A DNA stretch of 36,417 bases from the NCBI GenBank assembly GCA_027013165.1, contig JALUXV010000495.1, positions 1 to 36,417 on the forward strand, written 5' to 3'. Each line of letters starts with the position of its first letter. Positions within the stretch are counted from its first letter, which is position 1. This stretch comes from Alteromonadaceae bacterium. GTDB taxonomy: Bacteria; Pseudomonadota; Gammaproteobacteria; Enterobacterales; Alteromonadaceae. The notes beneath the pieces are model-generated. The model had not been told where the DNA came from. It worked only from the letters and a program-made list of their open reading frames with translations, and did not search any database. The translations under genes were made by a program, and so were the position numbers. Positions 4,749-12,787 of the stretch are shown one piece after another.

Positions 4749-4923
4749 ACGCAAAATAAAGCTCACTGAGAGCGATTTAAGAAAGTTACTGTACCAACAG
4801 CACGTCACAACATTAAATGACGTTCACAGGGCTTTAATTTCGAAAGATGCTAAAGAGACAAAAAGCAGACGCTTAACAGCAATAACAGATATAAACACCA
4901 TGATTATGAGGGAATTGATATGA
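4738..4923 (+). CDS. Small basic hypothetical protein (61 aa)
   Basis: Two adjacent ATG codons (4738 and 4741) follow an AAGGGAG site. The basic, helical product (FKRKIKLTESDLRKLLYQQH at the start) is not recognised. It overlaps both neighbours, supporting an operon member. Confidence 0.62.
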   Translation: MMFKRKIKLTESDLRKLLYQQHVTTLNDVHRALISKDAKETKSRRLTAITDINTMIMRELI

Positions 4924-5207
4924 CGAAGACTAAACACACACCAGCGCCTTGGGTATTAAAACCAGACCCTGACGCAGATAATAGGTGGGATATGGTTGTG
5001 GTTTCCGATCATAGATATATACAATGTGAAGGGCGCACTTATGAAGAGGCTCAAGCAAACGCACAACTAATAGTCGCCGCGCCTGAATTGCTTGAGGCTT
5101 TGAAGCTTGTAATGAAACACGCTATTTATGATTATGAAACAAACGACGATATTATAAATGCCGCGGCTATCGCAAATGCTGCAATAGCAAAAGCGGAGGG
5201 GAGATAG
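4920..5207 (+). CDS. Conserved phage HTPAPW-type protein (95 aa)
   Basis: Shows the hallmark of a very common small early phage protein: an N-terminal KHTPAPWVL motif, a short variable region, then ANAQLIVAAPELLEALK and a C-terminal helix ending AIAKAEGR. The biochemical role of the family is not known. The ATG overlaps the previous stop (ATGA) and the gene ends directly before ATG 5208. Confidence 0.8.
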   Translation: MTKTKHTPAPWVLKPDPDADNRWDMVVVSDHRYIQCEGRTYEEAQANAQLIVAAPELLEALKLVMKHAIYDYETNDDIINAAAIANAAIAKAEGR

Positions 5208-5411
5208 ATGAGCAACGTAGTTTACTTGGAAGATTACATTGATAATGGTAATCATGAAGTTGAGCTGGATTTTAACTGTAGGCCAGTATATGTGAAGAAC
5301 TACTATGACATGACAAAACGCCTAGTAATTAGTGAGATGGATTTATTAGCTGGTGGTGTGGGATTTATTAAACACATGTTTCCAGATGCGGAGGTTGAAA
5401 TTGAATATTAG
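5208..5411 (+). CDS. Small hypothetical protein (67 aa)
   Basis: Starts immediately after the previous stop, with a GGAGGGGA site. Acidic, with a C-terminal half containing LLAGGVGFIKHMFPDAEVEI. No family recognised. Its final codons contain the GGAGGT ribosome site of the next gene. Confidence 0.65.
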   Translation: MSNVVYLEDYIDNGNHEVELDFNCRPVYVKNYYDMTKRLVISEMDLLAGGVGFIKHMFPDAEVEIEY

Positions 5412-5583
5412 TAAATTAACATATGAGCAAAACAGTCTTTTAAGGGGTCGTATATTTATAAAGAGCCTTAGAGGTACTTTTAAGAAAAGGGCTAGAATGT
5501 GGGCGCTTTATCGTAGATTAGAGAAGCTTGTGACAAGCGGATATTATCCAAACACAGTATATGGAGTTAGTAAATGGACTTAA
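5401..5583 (+). CDS. Small basic hypothetical protein, TTG start (60 aa)
   Basis: The frame is open from 5353, but the best start is TTG at 5401, five bases after a perfect GGAGGT (5390-5395); the earlier ATG would overlap the previous gene by 59 bases. The 60-residue product is strongly basic (LLRGRIFIKSLRGTFKKRAR and a following WALYRRLEKL), suggesting nucleic-acid binding. It overlaps the annealing-protein start by ten bases. Confidence 0.6.
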   Translation: MNISKLTYEQNSLLRGRIFIKSLRGTFKKRARMWALYRRLEKLVTSGYYPNTVYGVSKWT

Positions 5584-6167
5584 CACTCTTGAAAAAATCA
5601 TTTCATTATAGGGATATTGACTGGAGGATAGGGCGCGTAACGGATGAGATAAAGGGCATAGCGTCAGTGCTTGCCTACATTGATGTTCGGGCGCTGTATC
5701 AGAAGTTTGATGACGCTTGTGGCGTTAATGGGTGGCAGATAACCTACCCGCATGTAGGGCAAAAGACTTGCTGTGAAATATCTGTTTTAATAGGCGATAG
5801 GTGGGTAACTAAATCTAATGGCGCTGGAGATACGGCGGTTGAGGGTGATAAGGGCGCTTTTTCAGATGCAGCAAAGAGGGCTGGCGTTCCTTGGGGTGTT
5901 GGCCGCTATTTGTACGATATGCCAGATATTAAGGTTAGTGTAAAAAAGGTTGGTAGAAATTATTACATAGAAAAAGAGGAGTACCCAAAGCTTAATAAAC
6001 TGGCAACCATGATGGGTAAGCTAAACGACCTAGAAACCATCCAGCAATTTAATGATATTGTTCCAGAGCTAAAAGAGTACAAGGAAACACTTGACTGGAA
6101 CACAAAGTATCAATTTGAGCAGTACGGCGCTAAAGTAAAGGAGTTGTTAGGTGGAAAACTTATTTAA
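5574..6167 (+). CDS. Rad52-family single-strand annealing protein
   Basis: 197 residues. The N-terminal 130 residues match the Rad52/Rad22/DdrA-like annealing fold: DIDWRIG, then ASVLAYIDVRALYQKFDDAC, then WVTKSNGAGDTAVEGDKGAF and DAAKRAGVPWGVGRYLYDMP. Proteins of this type form rings on single-stranded DNA and anneal complementary strands, giving phage recombination without host RecA. The C-terminal 60 residues are variable and helical. No dedicated 5'-3' exonuclease partner is visible beside it. RusA, SSB and the Gp157-like gene complete the recombination set. Confidence 0.87.
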   Translation: MDLTLLKKSFHYRDIDWRIGRVTDEIKGIASVLAYIDVRALYQKFDDACGVNGWQITYPHVGQKTCCEISVLIGDRWVTKSNGAGDTAVEGDKGAFSDAAKRAGVPWGVGRYLYDMPDIKVSVKKVGRNYYIEKEEYPKLNKLATMMGKLNDLETIQQFNDIVPELKEYKETLDWNTKYQFEQYGAKVKELLGGKLI

Positions 6168-6522
6168 CGAAATATCGGAACTTGATACGACAATTGATGA
6201 TTTAAAGGCTACAAAGAAAAATATAGAAAACAGTATTAAGGCAGCAGAAAAGCGTAGGCAGTTGTTAGCTGAAAAGGCTGTTAATGAAATGCAAGAGAAC
6301 GGTGTTCTGAACACAGATGAGTGCGGGTATAGGTGGGGTGTCAGGCATAATCCACCAAAGCCGATAATTGTTGATGATAGCAAAATTCCAGATAAGTTTT
6401 GGAAAGTTAAGAGAGAGGTTGATAAAAGTAAAATAAACGCCGCTTGCAAGCTTGGTGAGAGTGTAGATGGTGTTATGTTGGATAACGGTTCGATAAGTTT
6501 AACAAAAGGAGCGAAGAAATGA
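6151..6522 (+). CDS. Gp157-family phage protein
   Basis: 123 residues from GTG 6151, overlapping the annealing-protein gene by 17 bases. The first 50 residues form a coiled coil; the C-terminal half has the family pattern [20 protein letters not shown] followed by [16 protein letters not shown]. The Gp157 family is named from a streptococcal siphophage and is often encoded next to single-strand annealing proteins and SSB in recombination clusters, as here. Its exact activity is not established. Confidence 0.8.
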   Translation: MENLFNEISELDTTIDDLKATKKNIENSIKAAEKRRQLLAEKAVNEMQENGVLNTDECGYRWGVRHNPPKPIIVDDSKIPDKFWKVKREVDKSKINAACKLGESVDGVMLDNGSISLTKGAKK

Positions 6523-6992
6523 GCAGCGTTAATAAGGTAATCATAGTAGGTAATGTTGGTAATGACCCTGAAATTAGGTCAATGCAATCAGGTGATGAGG
6601 TGTGCAATCTATCAATAGCAACGTCTGATAGTTGGAAAGATAAATCAACTGGTGAGAAGAAAGAAAAAACAGAATGGCACAATGTTGTTGTATATGGAGG
6701 TTTAATCAATGTGATTAGAAACCACGTAACAAAAGGCTCTAAACTGTATATCGAGGGTGAGCTTCAAACCCGTAAATGGCAGGATAAAAACGGCAACGAT
6801 AGATACACAACCGAAGTTGTATTGCGTGGTTTTAATTCAAACATAGTTATATTGAGCTTTGCAGATAGGCCAAAAGACAATCGATATGATGAGGTAAAGC
6901 AAGCTGTAGAGAATACGCAAACATACGGCGGCGGTGGTGATTTTGACTCAGAAATCCCTTTTACTCGACACCTTGATTTTGTAGGAGGTTAA
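6519..6992 (+). CDS. ssb: Single-stranded DNA-binding protein
   Basis: 157 residues. The OB fold covers about 1-112: [55 protein letters not shown], all classic SSB blocks. A short Gly-rich linker leads to the acidic tip DFDSEIPF at about 141-148. In bacterial SSBs this tip is the very C terminus and binds partner proteins; here nine residues (TRHLDFVGG) follow. Their codons hold the GGAGG site of the next gene. It should coat replication and recombination intermediates. Confidence 0.95.
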   Translation: MSSVNKVIIVGNVGNDPEIRSMQSGDEVCNLSIATSDSWKDKSTGEKKEKTEWHNVVVYGGLINVIRNHVTKGSKLYIEGELQTRKWQDKNGNDRYTTEVVLRGFNSNIVILSFADRPKDNRYDEVKQAVENTQTYGGGGDFDSEIPFTRHLDFVGG

Positions 6993-6993
6993 G

Positions 6994-7179
6994 GTGAACT
7001 GGTTAATAAAACTACTCGGTGGATATACAAGAGATGAGTATAGAAAACTAGAAAATGATTCTATTAATGCTCTATGTTTTTGGGTTCAAAAAGTTGAGGA
7101 ACTAGAAAAACAACTAAATAAACATAAGCGCACCTATCACAGAGATAGTGCTGGACGATTTGCAAAGAAGGATACATAA
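6994..7179 (+). CDS. Small hypothetical protein with coiled coil (61 aa)
   Basis: GTG 6994 follows a strong GTAGGAGG site two bases after ssb ends. A short hydrophobic start, a helical coiled-coil middle (VQKVEELEKQLNKHKR) and a C-terminal HRDSAGRFAKKDT tail are seen. The D-x-x-GRF-x-K ending is common in phage proteins of unknown role. Confidence 0.6.
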   Translation: MNWLIKLLGGYTRDEYRKLENDSINALCFWVQKVEELEKQLNKHKRTYHRDSAGRFAKKDT

Positions 7180-7575
7180 ATGAAAATTAAAGAATTCAAA
7201 GCGTGGTTTGAGGGGTACAGTGAAAATATACCTGATTCACCAAATGCTGAACAATGGGAAAGAATTAAGGACGTTGTAAGTAATTTAGAGGAATTTGTAA
7301 CTCAAAATCAAGTTGCAATAAGGGCAGGATACAGTGAGAATACAGCAAGTGAGATTGGATATGAAAACCTCACCAAACCTCAGATACAGCAACGTATACA
7401 ATCATTACTACAGGAACGCTCTGCCAAGACTGAAATAACAGCCGAGAACGTGCTTAATGATATTCTAGCTACTAGGGATGAATATGATCGAATTGGTAAT
7501 TTGAGCAATGATATGTATTGTAATATGTTACATATTATCCGTAAAAAAGTCAATTTGGAGCATGGTTCCAACTAA
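7180..7575 (+). CDS. Chimeric protein: KAWFEG-motif N terminus plus TerS-like domain
   Basis: 131 residues. Residues 1-33 carry a KEFKAWFEG...NAEQWERIK pattern seen in small phage proteins. Residues 41-90 (VAIRAGYSENTASEIGYENL and following) closely match residues 24-73 of the real small terminase at 8252-8662, also at nucleotide level. It lacks the N-terminal TDKQRAF segment of TerS and has a different C terminus. It is therefore probably a partial duplication of terS fused to another domain, possibly a DNA-binding regulator rather than a packaging protein. It ends just before a terminator. Confidence 0.72.
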   Translation: MKIKEFKAWFEGYSENIPDSPNAEQWERIKDVVSNLEEFVTQNQVAIRAGYSENTASEIGYENLTKPQIQQRIQSLLQERSAKTEITAENVLNDILATRDEYDRIGNLSNDMYCNMLHIIRKKVNLEHGSN

Positions 7576-7577
7576 AG

Positions 7578-7609
7578 CCCCGCGATTTAACTTGCGGGGT
7601 TCTTTTTTT
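7578..7609 (+). terminator. Rho-independent terminator between early and late genes
   Basis: CCCCGC (7578-7583), ten-base loop, GCGGGG (7594-7599), then TTCTTTTTTT. Ends the early operon two bases after the stop at 7575. Confidence 0.9.
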
Positions 7610-7620
7610 GTAGCTATAAT
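7592..7620 (+). promoter_or_regulatory. Late promoter overlapping the terminator
   Basis: Perfect TATAAT (7615-7620) with TTGCGG (7592-7597) 17 bases upstream, inside the terminator's 3' arm. It lies about 20 bases before ATG 7642 with its AAAGGAG site. The -35 is weak, so an activator may be needed. Confidence 0.5.
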
Positions 7621-7641
7621 GGCGAAAACAAAGGAGTTACT

Positions 7642-7959
7642 ATGACTGGATATATTAACTGGATGGCCTACACACAAGCCACAAAAGACGGTGTAATACC
7701 AACCGAGGGCAATACGGTTTCTGATTATGTAACTGTGGCAACTGGAAACTCAAGCGCAGTAGCACCAGAGGGTGCTCAATACGCTTCTGTGACATGTGAT
7801 GTAGCATCAATAGTGGAAGCAAACATTATTAGCACTACAAAGAACCCTGACGGTGAAGCAATATTTAATGCTAAAGAGCTTTATGTTCCTGCTGGTGTAA
7901 CAATTCAAATCCCTAATATTGTAGTAGGCAAGACAACCCTAACAATTACGGATGTATAA
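7642..7959 (+). CDS. Hypothetical protein, possibly structural (105 aa)
   Basis: First gene of the late unit. Largely beta-strand with many Thr, Val, Ala (VTVATGNSSAVAPEGAQYAS, then VPAGVTIQIPNIVVGKTTLT). A beta-rich small protein with no catalytic motif at the start of the morphogenesis block may be a capsid decoration or other minor virion component, but this is only inference from composition and place. It overlaps the next ATG by one base. Confidence 0.65.
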   Translation: MTGYINWMAYTQATKDGVIPTEGNTVSDYVTVATGNSSAVAPEGAQYASVTCDVASIVEANIISTTKNPDGEAIFNAKELYVPAGVTIQIPNIVVGKTTLTITDV

Positions 7960-8216
7960 TGCTAGACTTTTACAAATATTTAAGACAGCAATACCCAGAT
8001 TTTGAGGTAAATTACCAGAGCGCACGTGGAAATGAGGATGTTTACACAGTAAAGAATAGTAGCGGTCATATACTATACAATGGTGTAGAAAGGCCAAAAG
8101 AAAAAGCACGGAATATGATTGATTTTTTACAGTCTGTAATGCAGAAAGCCTTTATTGATAGTGTTGACATAACAGACCATAACAAATCACCGTGGAGTAG
8201 CGTAAATGGCCTGTAA
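7959..8216 (+). CDS. Hypothetical protein (85 aa)
   Basis: Starts at the last base of the previous stop (TAATG). The product has KYLRQQYPDFEVNYQSARGN, a VKNSSGHILYNG strand-turn-strand section and a helical end. No family recognised. It precedes the terminase genes and may be a packaging accessory. Confidence 0.62.
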   Translation: MLDFYKYLRQQYPDFEVNYQSARGNEDVYTVKNSSGHILYNGVERPKEKARNMIDFLQSVMQKAFIDSVDITDHNKSPWSSVNGL

Positions 8217-8250
8217 AGGAAATAAAAAAAGCGTAAAGAAGGGCAAGTAA
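8206..8250 (+). CDS. Tiny lysine-rich open frame (14 aa), doubtful
   Basis: ATG 8206 with GGAG about nine bases upstream reads MACKGNKKSVKKGK and stops one base before ATG 8252. It fills exactly the space between two genes and overlaps the previous gene's end, as real genes here do. At 14 codons this could easily be chance. Confidence 0.25.
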   Translation: MACKGNKKSVKKGK

Positions 8251-8251
8251 T

Positions 8252-8662
8252 ATGCCCGATAAACTAACAGACAAGCAACGCGCCTTTTGTGAAGAGTACA
8301 TTATAGACCTGAATGCTACACAAGCGGCAATAAGGGCAGGTTACAGTGAAGATACTGCAAAGCAAACAGGTTATGAAAACCTTACAAAACCTTACTTGTC
8401 AGAATACATAAAAACATTATTGAACGAACGCTCCAAGCGTAGAGAGATAACAGCGGATTATGTGCTTGATGTTATCCAAGAGACTTTAGAAAACTCACGC
8501 GCTGACGATGATAGGGCAAATACTTACAAAGGCGCAGAGTTGCTTGGTAAACATTTAAAGATGTTTACAGATAAGGTTGATTTAGGCTTTGACCAGAATG
8601 CCCCTCTAACAGTTAAGGTTGAGAAGACAGTCCGCAATGCCAGAGATAACGATAAGCAATGA
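8252..8662 (+). CDS. terS: Terminase small subunit
   Basis: 136 residues with the Terminase_2-type pattern: KLTDKQRAFCEEYIIDLNAT, then QAAIRAGYSEDTAKQTGYEN forming the helix-turn-helix, then EITADYVLDVIQETL and an oligomerisation helix (YKGAELLGKHLKMF). It recognises phage DNA for packaging and stimulates the large subunit encoded next, whose start overlaps it. A partial relative lies at 7180-7575. Confidence 0.9.
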   Translation: MPDKLTDKQRAFCEEYIIDLNATQAAIRAGYSEDTAKQTGYENLTKPYLSEYIKTLLNERSKRREITADYVLDVIQETLENSRADDDRANTYKGAELLGKHLKMFTDKVDLGFDQNAPLTVKVEKTVRNARDNDKQ

Positions 8663-9917
8663 ATGTTCTGAATGGGCATTAGCATTAGACCCTAAGTATA
8701 AATACATATTTATCAAGGGTGGAAGGATGTCAGGCAAATCACACGAGATAGCCTCTTACTTGACTGAGCGTTCAATAACAGAATTAAATTTAAAAGTTGT
8801 TTGTCTACGTGAGATACAAAAATCAATCAAGCACTCATCAAAGCAGATTATCGAGCAGAAGATAAAAGATGGTGGTTTGGCGCAGTATTACAAATCAGTT
8901 GATAGTGAGATTAGAAAACTACACCCAAAGGATGACGGGCTTTTTCTGTTCCAAGGCATGAATGACCTTACAGCGGATAACGTGAAGTCACTGGAGGGTT
9001 TTAAAGTATCTTGGTTTGAGGAAGCCCAGAATATAAGCAGGAAGTCTCTAAAGACGCTCAAGCCTACTATTATGCGTATTGATGGCGCTCAAATGATATT
9101 CACATGGAACCCAAAATTCCCTGACGACCCGATTGAAGAGTTTTGTAATGAAATGCGCGGGGAAGATGATGTTCTAGTTATTCATGTTAATTATGACGAG
9201 AACGCTTTTTTAGGCGAAGGTATTATAAACGAAATCGAAAGAGACAAGAGAAAGTTTCCAGACGACTTTGAGCATATCTATTTAGGGCAATATGACACAT
9301 CTTTTCATGGTCATTACTATGCAAAGCTATTAGATGAAGCGGCAGCGGATGGGCGAATATCGAAAGTCCAACGTAAAACTGGTGTTGATATTATTACAGC
9401 ATGGGACTTGGGGCGTGCTGATAGTACCTGTATATGGGTAGCGCAGGTTATAGGCAAGGAGGTTCGTATTATAGACTATATAGGCGAGAGCTTCAAGGAT
9501 TTGGATTATTTCGCAGACTGGATAAAGCAGAACAACTATAACGGCCTTATAGGTTTGCCACATGATGCAGCACATAAGAGACTAGGAATGAAAGGCTCTA
9601 TTGAAGACCAATTAAAGCAAATGGGGTTAACTAATACGCGGGTATTACCTGCTTATTCAGTAGACGCTGGCAGACGACTAGCTAAAACGTTAATCAAGGA
9701 GGCTTGGTTTGATAAGGAGAAGACAAAGGACGGTATAACAGCGCTAAGGCATGAGCGCGCTGAGAAGGATGAAAAGACAGGAAAGTGGAAAGAAATCCAC
9801 GAGCAGGACGGAGCAGCGGCCTTTAGATACCTAGCGCACTATCTTGATAAGAAAGCGCCAGCCCAAAGGAGTGTTTCATTCAGGATAGAACCACAAGGCT
9901 CTTATATGGGGCTTTGA
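8637..9917 (+). CDS. terL: Terminase large subunit (PBSX-like)
   Basis: 426 residues from ATG 8637 (GAGAAG site upstream; an in-frame TTG at 8619 is less likely). The ATPase has a Walker A GGRMSGKS at residues 28-35 and a Walker B VSWFEEAQ. The nuclease domain begins about residue 250 with TAWDLGRADSTCIWV and has GLPHDAA further on. It is the packaging motor and DNA-cutting nuclease, docking on the portal encoded next. The start overlaps terS by 26 bases. Its stop codon overlaps the -35 of the next promoter. Confidence 0.93.
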   Translation: MPEITISNECSEWALALDPKYKYIFIKGGRMSGKSHEIASYLTERSITELNLKVVCLREIQKSIKHSSKQIIEQKIKDGGLAQYYKSVDSEIRKLHPKDDGLFLFQGMNDLTADNVKSLEGFKVSWFEEAQNISRKSLKTLKPTIMRIDGAQMIFTWNPKFPDDPIEEFCNEMRGEDDVLVIHVNYDENAFLGEGIINEIERDKRKFPDDFEHIYLGQYDTSFHGHYYAKLLDEAAADGRISKVQRKTGVDIITAWDLGRADSTCIWVAQVIGKEVRIIDYIGESFKDLDYFADWIKQNNYNGLIGLPHDAAHKRLGMKGSIEDQLKQMGLTNTRVLPAYSVDAGRRLAKTLIKEAWFDKEKTKDGITALRHERAEKDEKTGKWKEIHEQDGAAAFRYLAHYLDKKAPAQRSVSFRIEPQGSYMGL

Positions 9918-9941
9918 CAATATATAATAGATGTGTAATAA
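9914..9941 (+). promoter_or_regulatory. Promoter for portal-capsid genes
   Basis: TTGACA (9914-9919) containing the terL stop codon, 16-base spacer, TAATAA (9936-9941). It serves the portal gene about 65 bases downstream. Confidence 0.65.
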
Positions 9942-10004
9942 TATTCGCGATTAGCCATTTATACCTTCGGGAAGCTCGGCAATCCAAAACATTAAAGGAA
10001 TGTG

Positions 10005-11930
10005 ATGGACGTATTAGAGCGGGCTAAAACCAACTTCAAGAAAGACAAGGATTCATGGTCTTCAATTTATAAGAAGGCTAAAGAAGACCTGCACTTTATT
10101 TCAGATGACCCATGCGCCCAGTGGGATGAGCAGGATTATAATAATCGAGTACAGACAGGCCGACCAGCATTAACTATTGACCAGCTAGGCCAATTCATTC
10201 ACCAAGTCGCAAATGATATACGAATGAACACGCCTTCGATTAATGTTATTCCTGCAAATAGCGAAAGCTCGGAACAAGTCGCAGAAGTCTGCAAGGGTTT
10301 AATTAGAGAGATTGAATATTATTCTAATGCCGATGATGTTTACGACACTGCATCTTTGAACTCTATCCGCTGTGGTATTGGATTCATAAGAGTTGATTTT
10401 GAATATGAAGAAGAGGGATTTGAGCAGCGTTTATGCATCAAGCGCGTGGTAAATCCGTTGGCGTGTTGGATTGATAGCGGTTCTATAGAGTGTGATGGGC
10501 GTGACGCTAAGCGCGGTTACGTGATAGATAAATATTCCATCTCAGAGTTTAAATCCAAGTGGCCTGATAAGGCGACAGTATGTTTTGAGCATTCTGATGT
10601 ATCGTATAGTGATGATGAAGATGAAATATCAGTATGTGAGTATTTCGAAATTGAAGAAGAAGTCGAGACAATCACAAGCGAAGATGGCACGGTAAGCCGT
10701 GATATAACGAAAAAAACTGTCAAGCGTTATATTATGTCTGGTGCTGATATTCTTGAGGAAGGAACGTTTCCTTCAAAATACATCCCGTTAATCCCAGTAT
10801 ATGGTGAGGAGGCGTGGATTGATGGTAAGCGTCAGCTTTATTCGCTTATTCGCAAGTCTAAATCTGCACAGCAAATGTTCAATTACTGGAAGTCGTTAGA
10901 GACAGAGCTTCTTATGAAAGCACCGCAAGCACCAGTAATGGCAGCAGAGGGGCAAGTGGAAGATTACGCGGATGATTGGAAAAACCCGTCTAAATCTATG
11001 GTGCTCCGTTACAAGACGACAGACGCGCAAGGAAACCCAGTAGCACCACCGCAAAGACTTGAGCCGCCGACTGTGCCTATTGGCATTGTTAATGCAGCCC
11101 AAGGAACTAAAGATGATATTAAGGCTACGATGGGTATTTACAGCTCTGGCCTAGGTGAGCGTTCAAATGAAACTTCAGGGATTGCTATTCAGCGTAGGCA
11201 ACAAGAAGGTGATGTTGCAACATTCCACTTCCAAGATAACCTTATACGCTCAATTACACAGTTAGGCCGCATATTAGTAAGTGCTATTCCAGAGGTTTAT
11301 ACTGGCGGGCGTATTCTTCGCATTTTAGGTATGGAAGATGAGCCTGTGAATATTGGTGTTAATGGTGCATTGGCTATCGAGCAGCCACAGACTATTGACC
11401 TGTCACAAGGCCGTTATGATGTGCGTGTAAAAACAGGCGGCTCATATACCACACGTAGACAGGAAGCAGCGGATTTTCTGTCTAATCTAATCAATGTTAG
11501 TCCTGAAATGATGCAGATTATGGGTGATTTATTATTTGAGAATTTAGACTTCTCAGGGGCTAATGTAATGGCTGAGAGAATGAAAAAGGTTGTAGACCCT
11601 AAATTCTTAGAAGAAGGGCAAGACCCTCAAGTAGCACAACTTACTGCACAATTACAAGAAATGGCGGCTATTATTGAGGGCTTGCAGGCTCAATTACAGT
11701 CTAAGCAGGAAGAGTTAGCTATCAAGGCGCAGGGTGAGCAAAACGATGCAGAAGAGGCTAGGGTAAAGGCTGAATTGCAGGTTTTAGAGCTTCGTTTAAA
11801 GCAAGAACAGCAGAAATTTGATAGTGCAATTAAGTCTCAGGAATTGCAGCTTAAAGAGCGTGAGCTAGCGCTGAAAGAAGCTGAATTGCAGATAGAAGCA
11901 ATACAGGGGAGAAGTGTAGTTGTCACGTAA
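10005..11930 (+). CDS. P22-type portal protein
   Basis: 641 residues from ATG 10005; AAAGGA lies five bases upstream, too close for the GTG at 10002. The N-terminal half reads like P22-family portals: RPALTIDQLGQFIHQVAND, then IRMNTPSINVIPANS, ECDGRDAKRGYV, and YIPLIPVYGEEAWIDGKRQL. The dodecameric portal is the DNA channel and the site of terminase and tail docking. From about residue 545 the protein is a long Gln/Glu/Lys/Leu coiled coil, matching the helical barrel that P22-like portals have at this end. Confidence 0.92.
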   Translation: MDVLERAKTNFKKDKDSWSSIYKKAKEDLHFISDDPCAQWDEQDYNNRVQTGRPALTIDQLGQFIHQVANDIRMNTPSINVIPANSESSEQVAEVCKGLIREIEYYSNADDVYDTASLNSIRCGIGFIRVDFEYEEEGFEQRLCIKRVVNPLACWIDSGSIECDGRDAKRGYVIDKYSISEFKSKWPDKATVCFEHSDVSYSDDEDEISVCEYFEIEEEVETITSEDGTVSRDITKKTVKRYIMSGADILEEGTFPSKYIPLIPVYGEEAWIDGKRQLYSLIRKSKSAQQMFNYWKSLETELLMKAPQAPVMAAEGQVEDYADDWKNPSKSMVLRYKTTDAQGNPVAPPQRLEPPTVPIGIVNAAQGTKDDIKATMGIYSSGLGERSNETSGIAIQRRQQEGDVATFHFQDNLIRSITQLGRILVSAIPEVYTGGRILRILGMEDEPVNIGVNGALAIEQPQTIDLSQGRYDVRVKTGGSYTTRRQEAADFLSNLINVSPEMMQIMGDLLFENLDFSGANVMAERMKKVVDPKFLEEGQDPQVAQLTAQLQEMAAIIEGLQAQLQSKQEELAIKAQGEQNDAEEARVKAELQVLELRLKQEQQKFDSAIKSQELQLKERELALKEAELQIEAIQGRSVVVT

Positions 11931-11993
11931 TTTTATCCCAACACTAAGATTTTCATTAAACGAGTATCAACGGACATAACAAAAGGAGAAAAT

Positions 11994-12773
11994 ATGTCAC
12001 TAGAAACCGAAGCAACCCCAGTCGCAGACAATGCAGACATCGAAATTGCAAGTGCAGAAGTAGAGAATGCAGCGGAAACACAACCAGATGAGCAGCCTAC
12101 AGAGGAAGCCTCGCAAGATAAATCCAAAGAGGAAGTTGACGTACCTTTTCCGAAAAAGGCGAAAAACGCCATATCGTACCGTGATAAGCAGATAGCTAAA
12201 GCTCGAGCACAGTATCGTGAGTTGGAAGCTAAATATAATGAATTAATGGCGCAGCAGCAGCCAGCGAATGAGGATAGTAGCCCTCGTGAAGAAAACTATG
12301 AATCATATTCTGATTATTTGGAAGCAAAGGTTCTTCACAAAATTAAATCAGAGCAGGCGCAACAACAGCAGCCTAAAGAAGATACAGCAAAAGCGCAGTA
12401 TAACGCACAAAGAGAACAAGAAATCTCAGTAAAGGCACAAGAATACATGAAGTCTATCCCTGATTATGCGGAAGTCTTCCAAGAAAACGCCGATATTATA
12501 GATTATCTACCCGCAGAAATTCAGCAGGTTTTCTATGATGCAGATGATGCAGCTCTAGCATTTTACAATCTGGCAAAGTCAGGTGAGCTTGTAAATCTAG
12601 CGGAAATGTCACCAACATTGGCGGCTATGAAAATCGCGCAGGCACAAGTTCCAGTACAAAGGCCAGTGTTGCCAAAGCATCAACCGATGCAAGGCGCAAA
12701 AGGCACAGGGAGAAGCGGCAAGTCTCTTGTTGATATGACCCCTGATGAAATCGCAAAAAAATACAAGCTATAA
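11994..12773 (+). CDS. Scaffold protein candidate
   Basis: 259 residues, start with AAAGGAG. Acidic, low-complexity N terminus (about 1-55), basic patch FPKKAKNAISYRDKQIAKAR, long Gln/Glu-rich helices, and a short C-terminal helix VDMTPDEIAKKYKL. Position between portal and coat, composition and the charged C-terminal helix fit a P22 gp8-like internal scaffold that guides coat assembly and leaves the procapsid. Scaffolds diverge quickly, so the call rests mainly on order and composition. Confidence 0.82.
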   Translation: MSLETEATPVADNADIEIASAEVENAAETQPDEQPTEEASQDKSKEEVDVPFPKKAKNAISYRDKQIAKARAQYRELEAKYNELMAQQQPANEDSSPREENYESYSDYLEAKVLHKIKSEQAQQQQPKEDTAKAQYNAQREQEISVKAQEYMKSIPDYAEVFQENADIIDYLPAEIQQVFYDADDAALAFYNLAKSGELVNLAEMSPTLAAMKIAQAQVPVQRPVLPKHQPMQGAKGTGRSGKSLVDMTPDEIAKKYKL

Positions 12774-12787
12774 AGGAGAAATAAACT

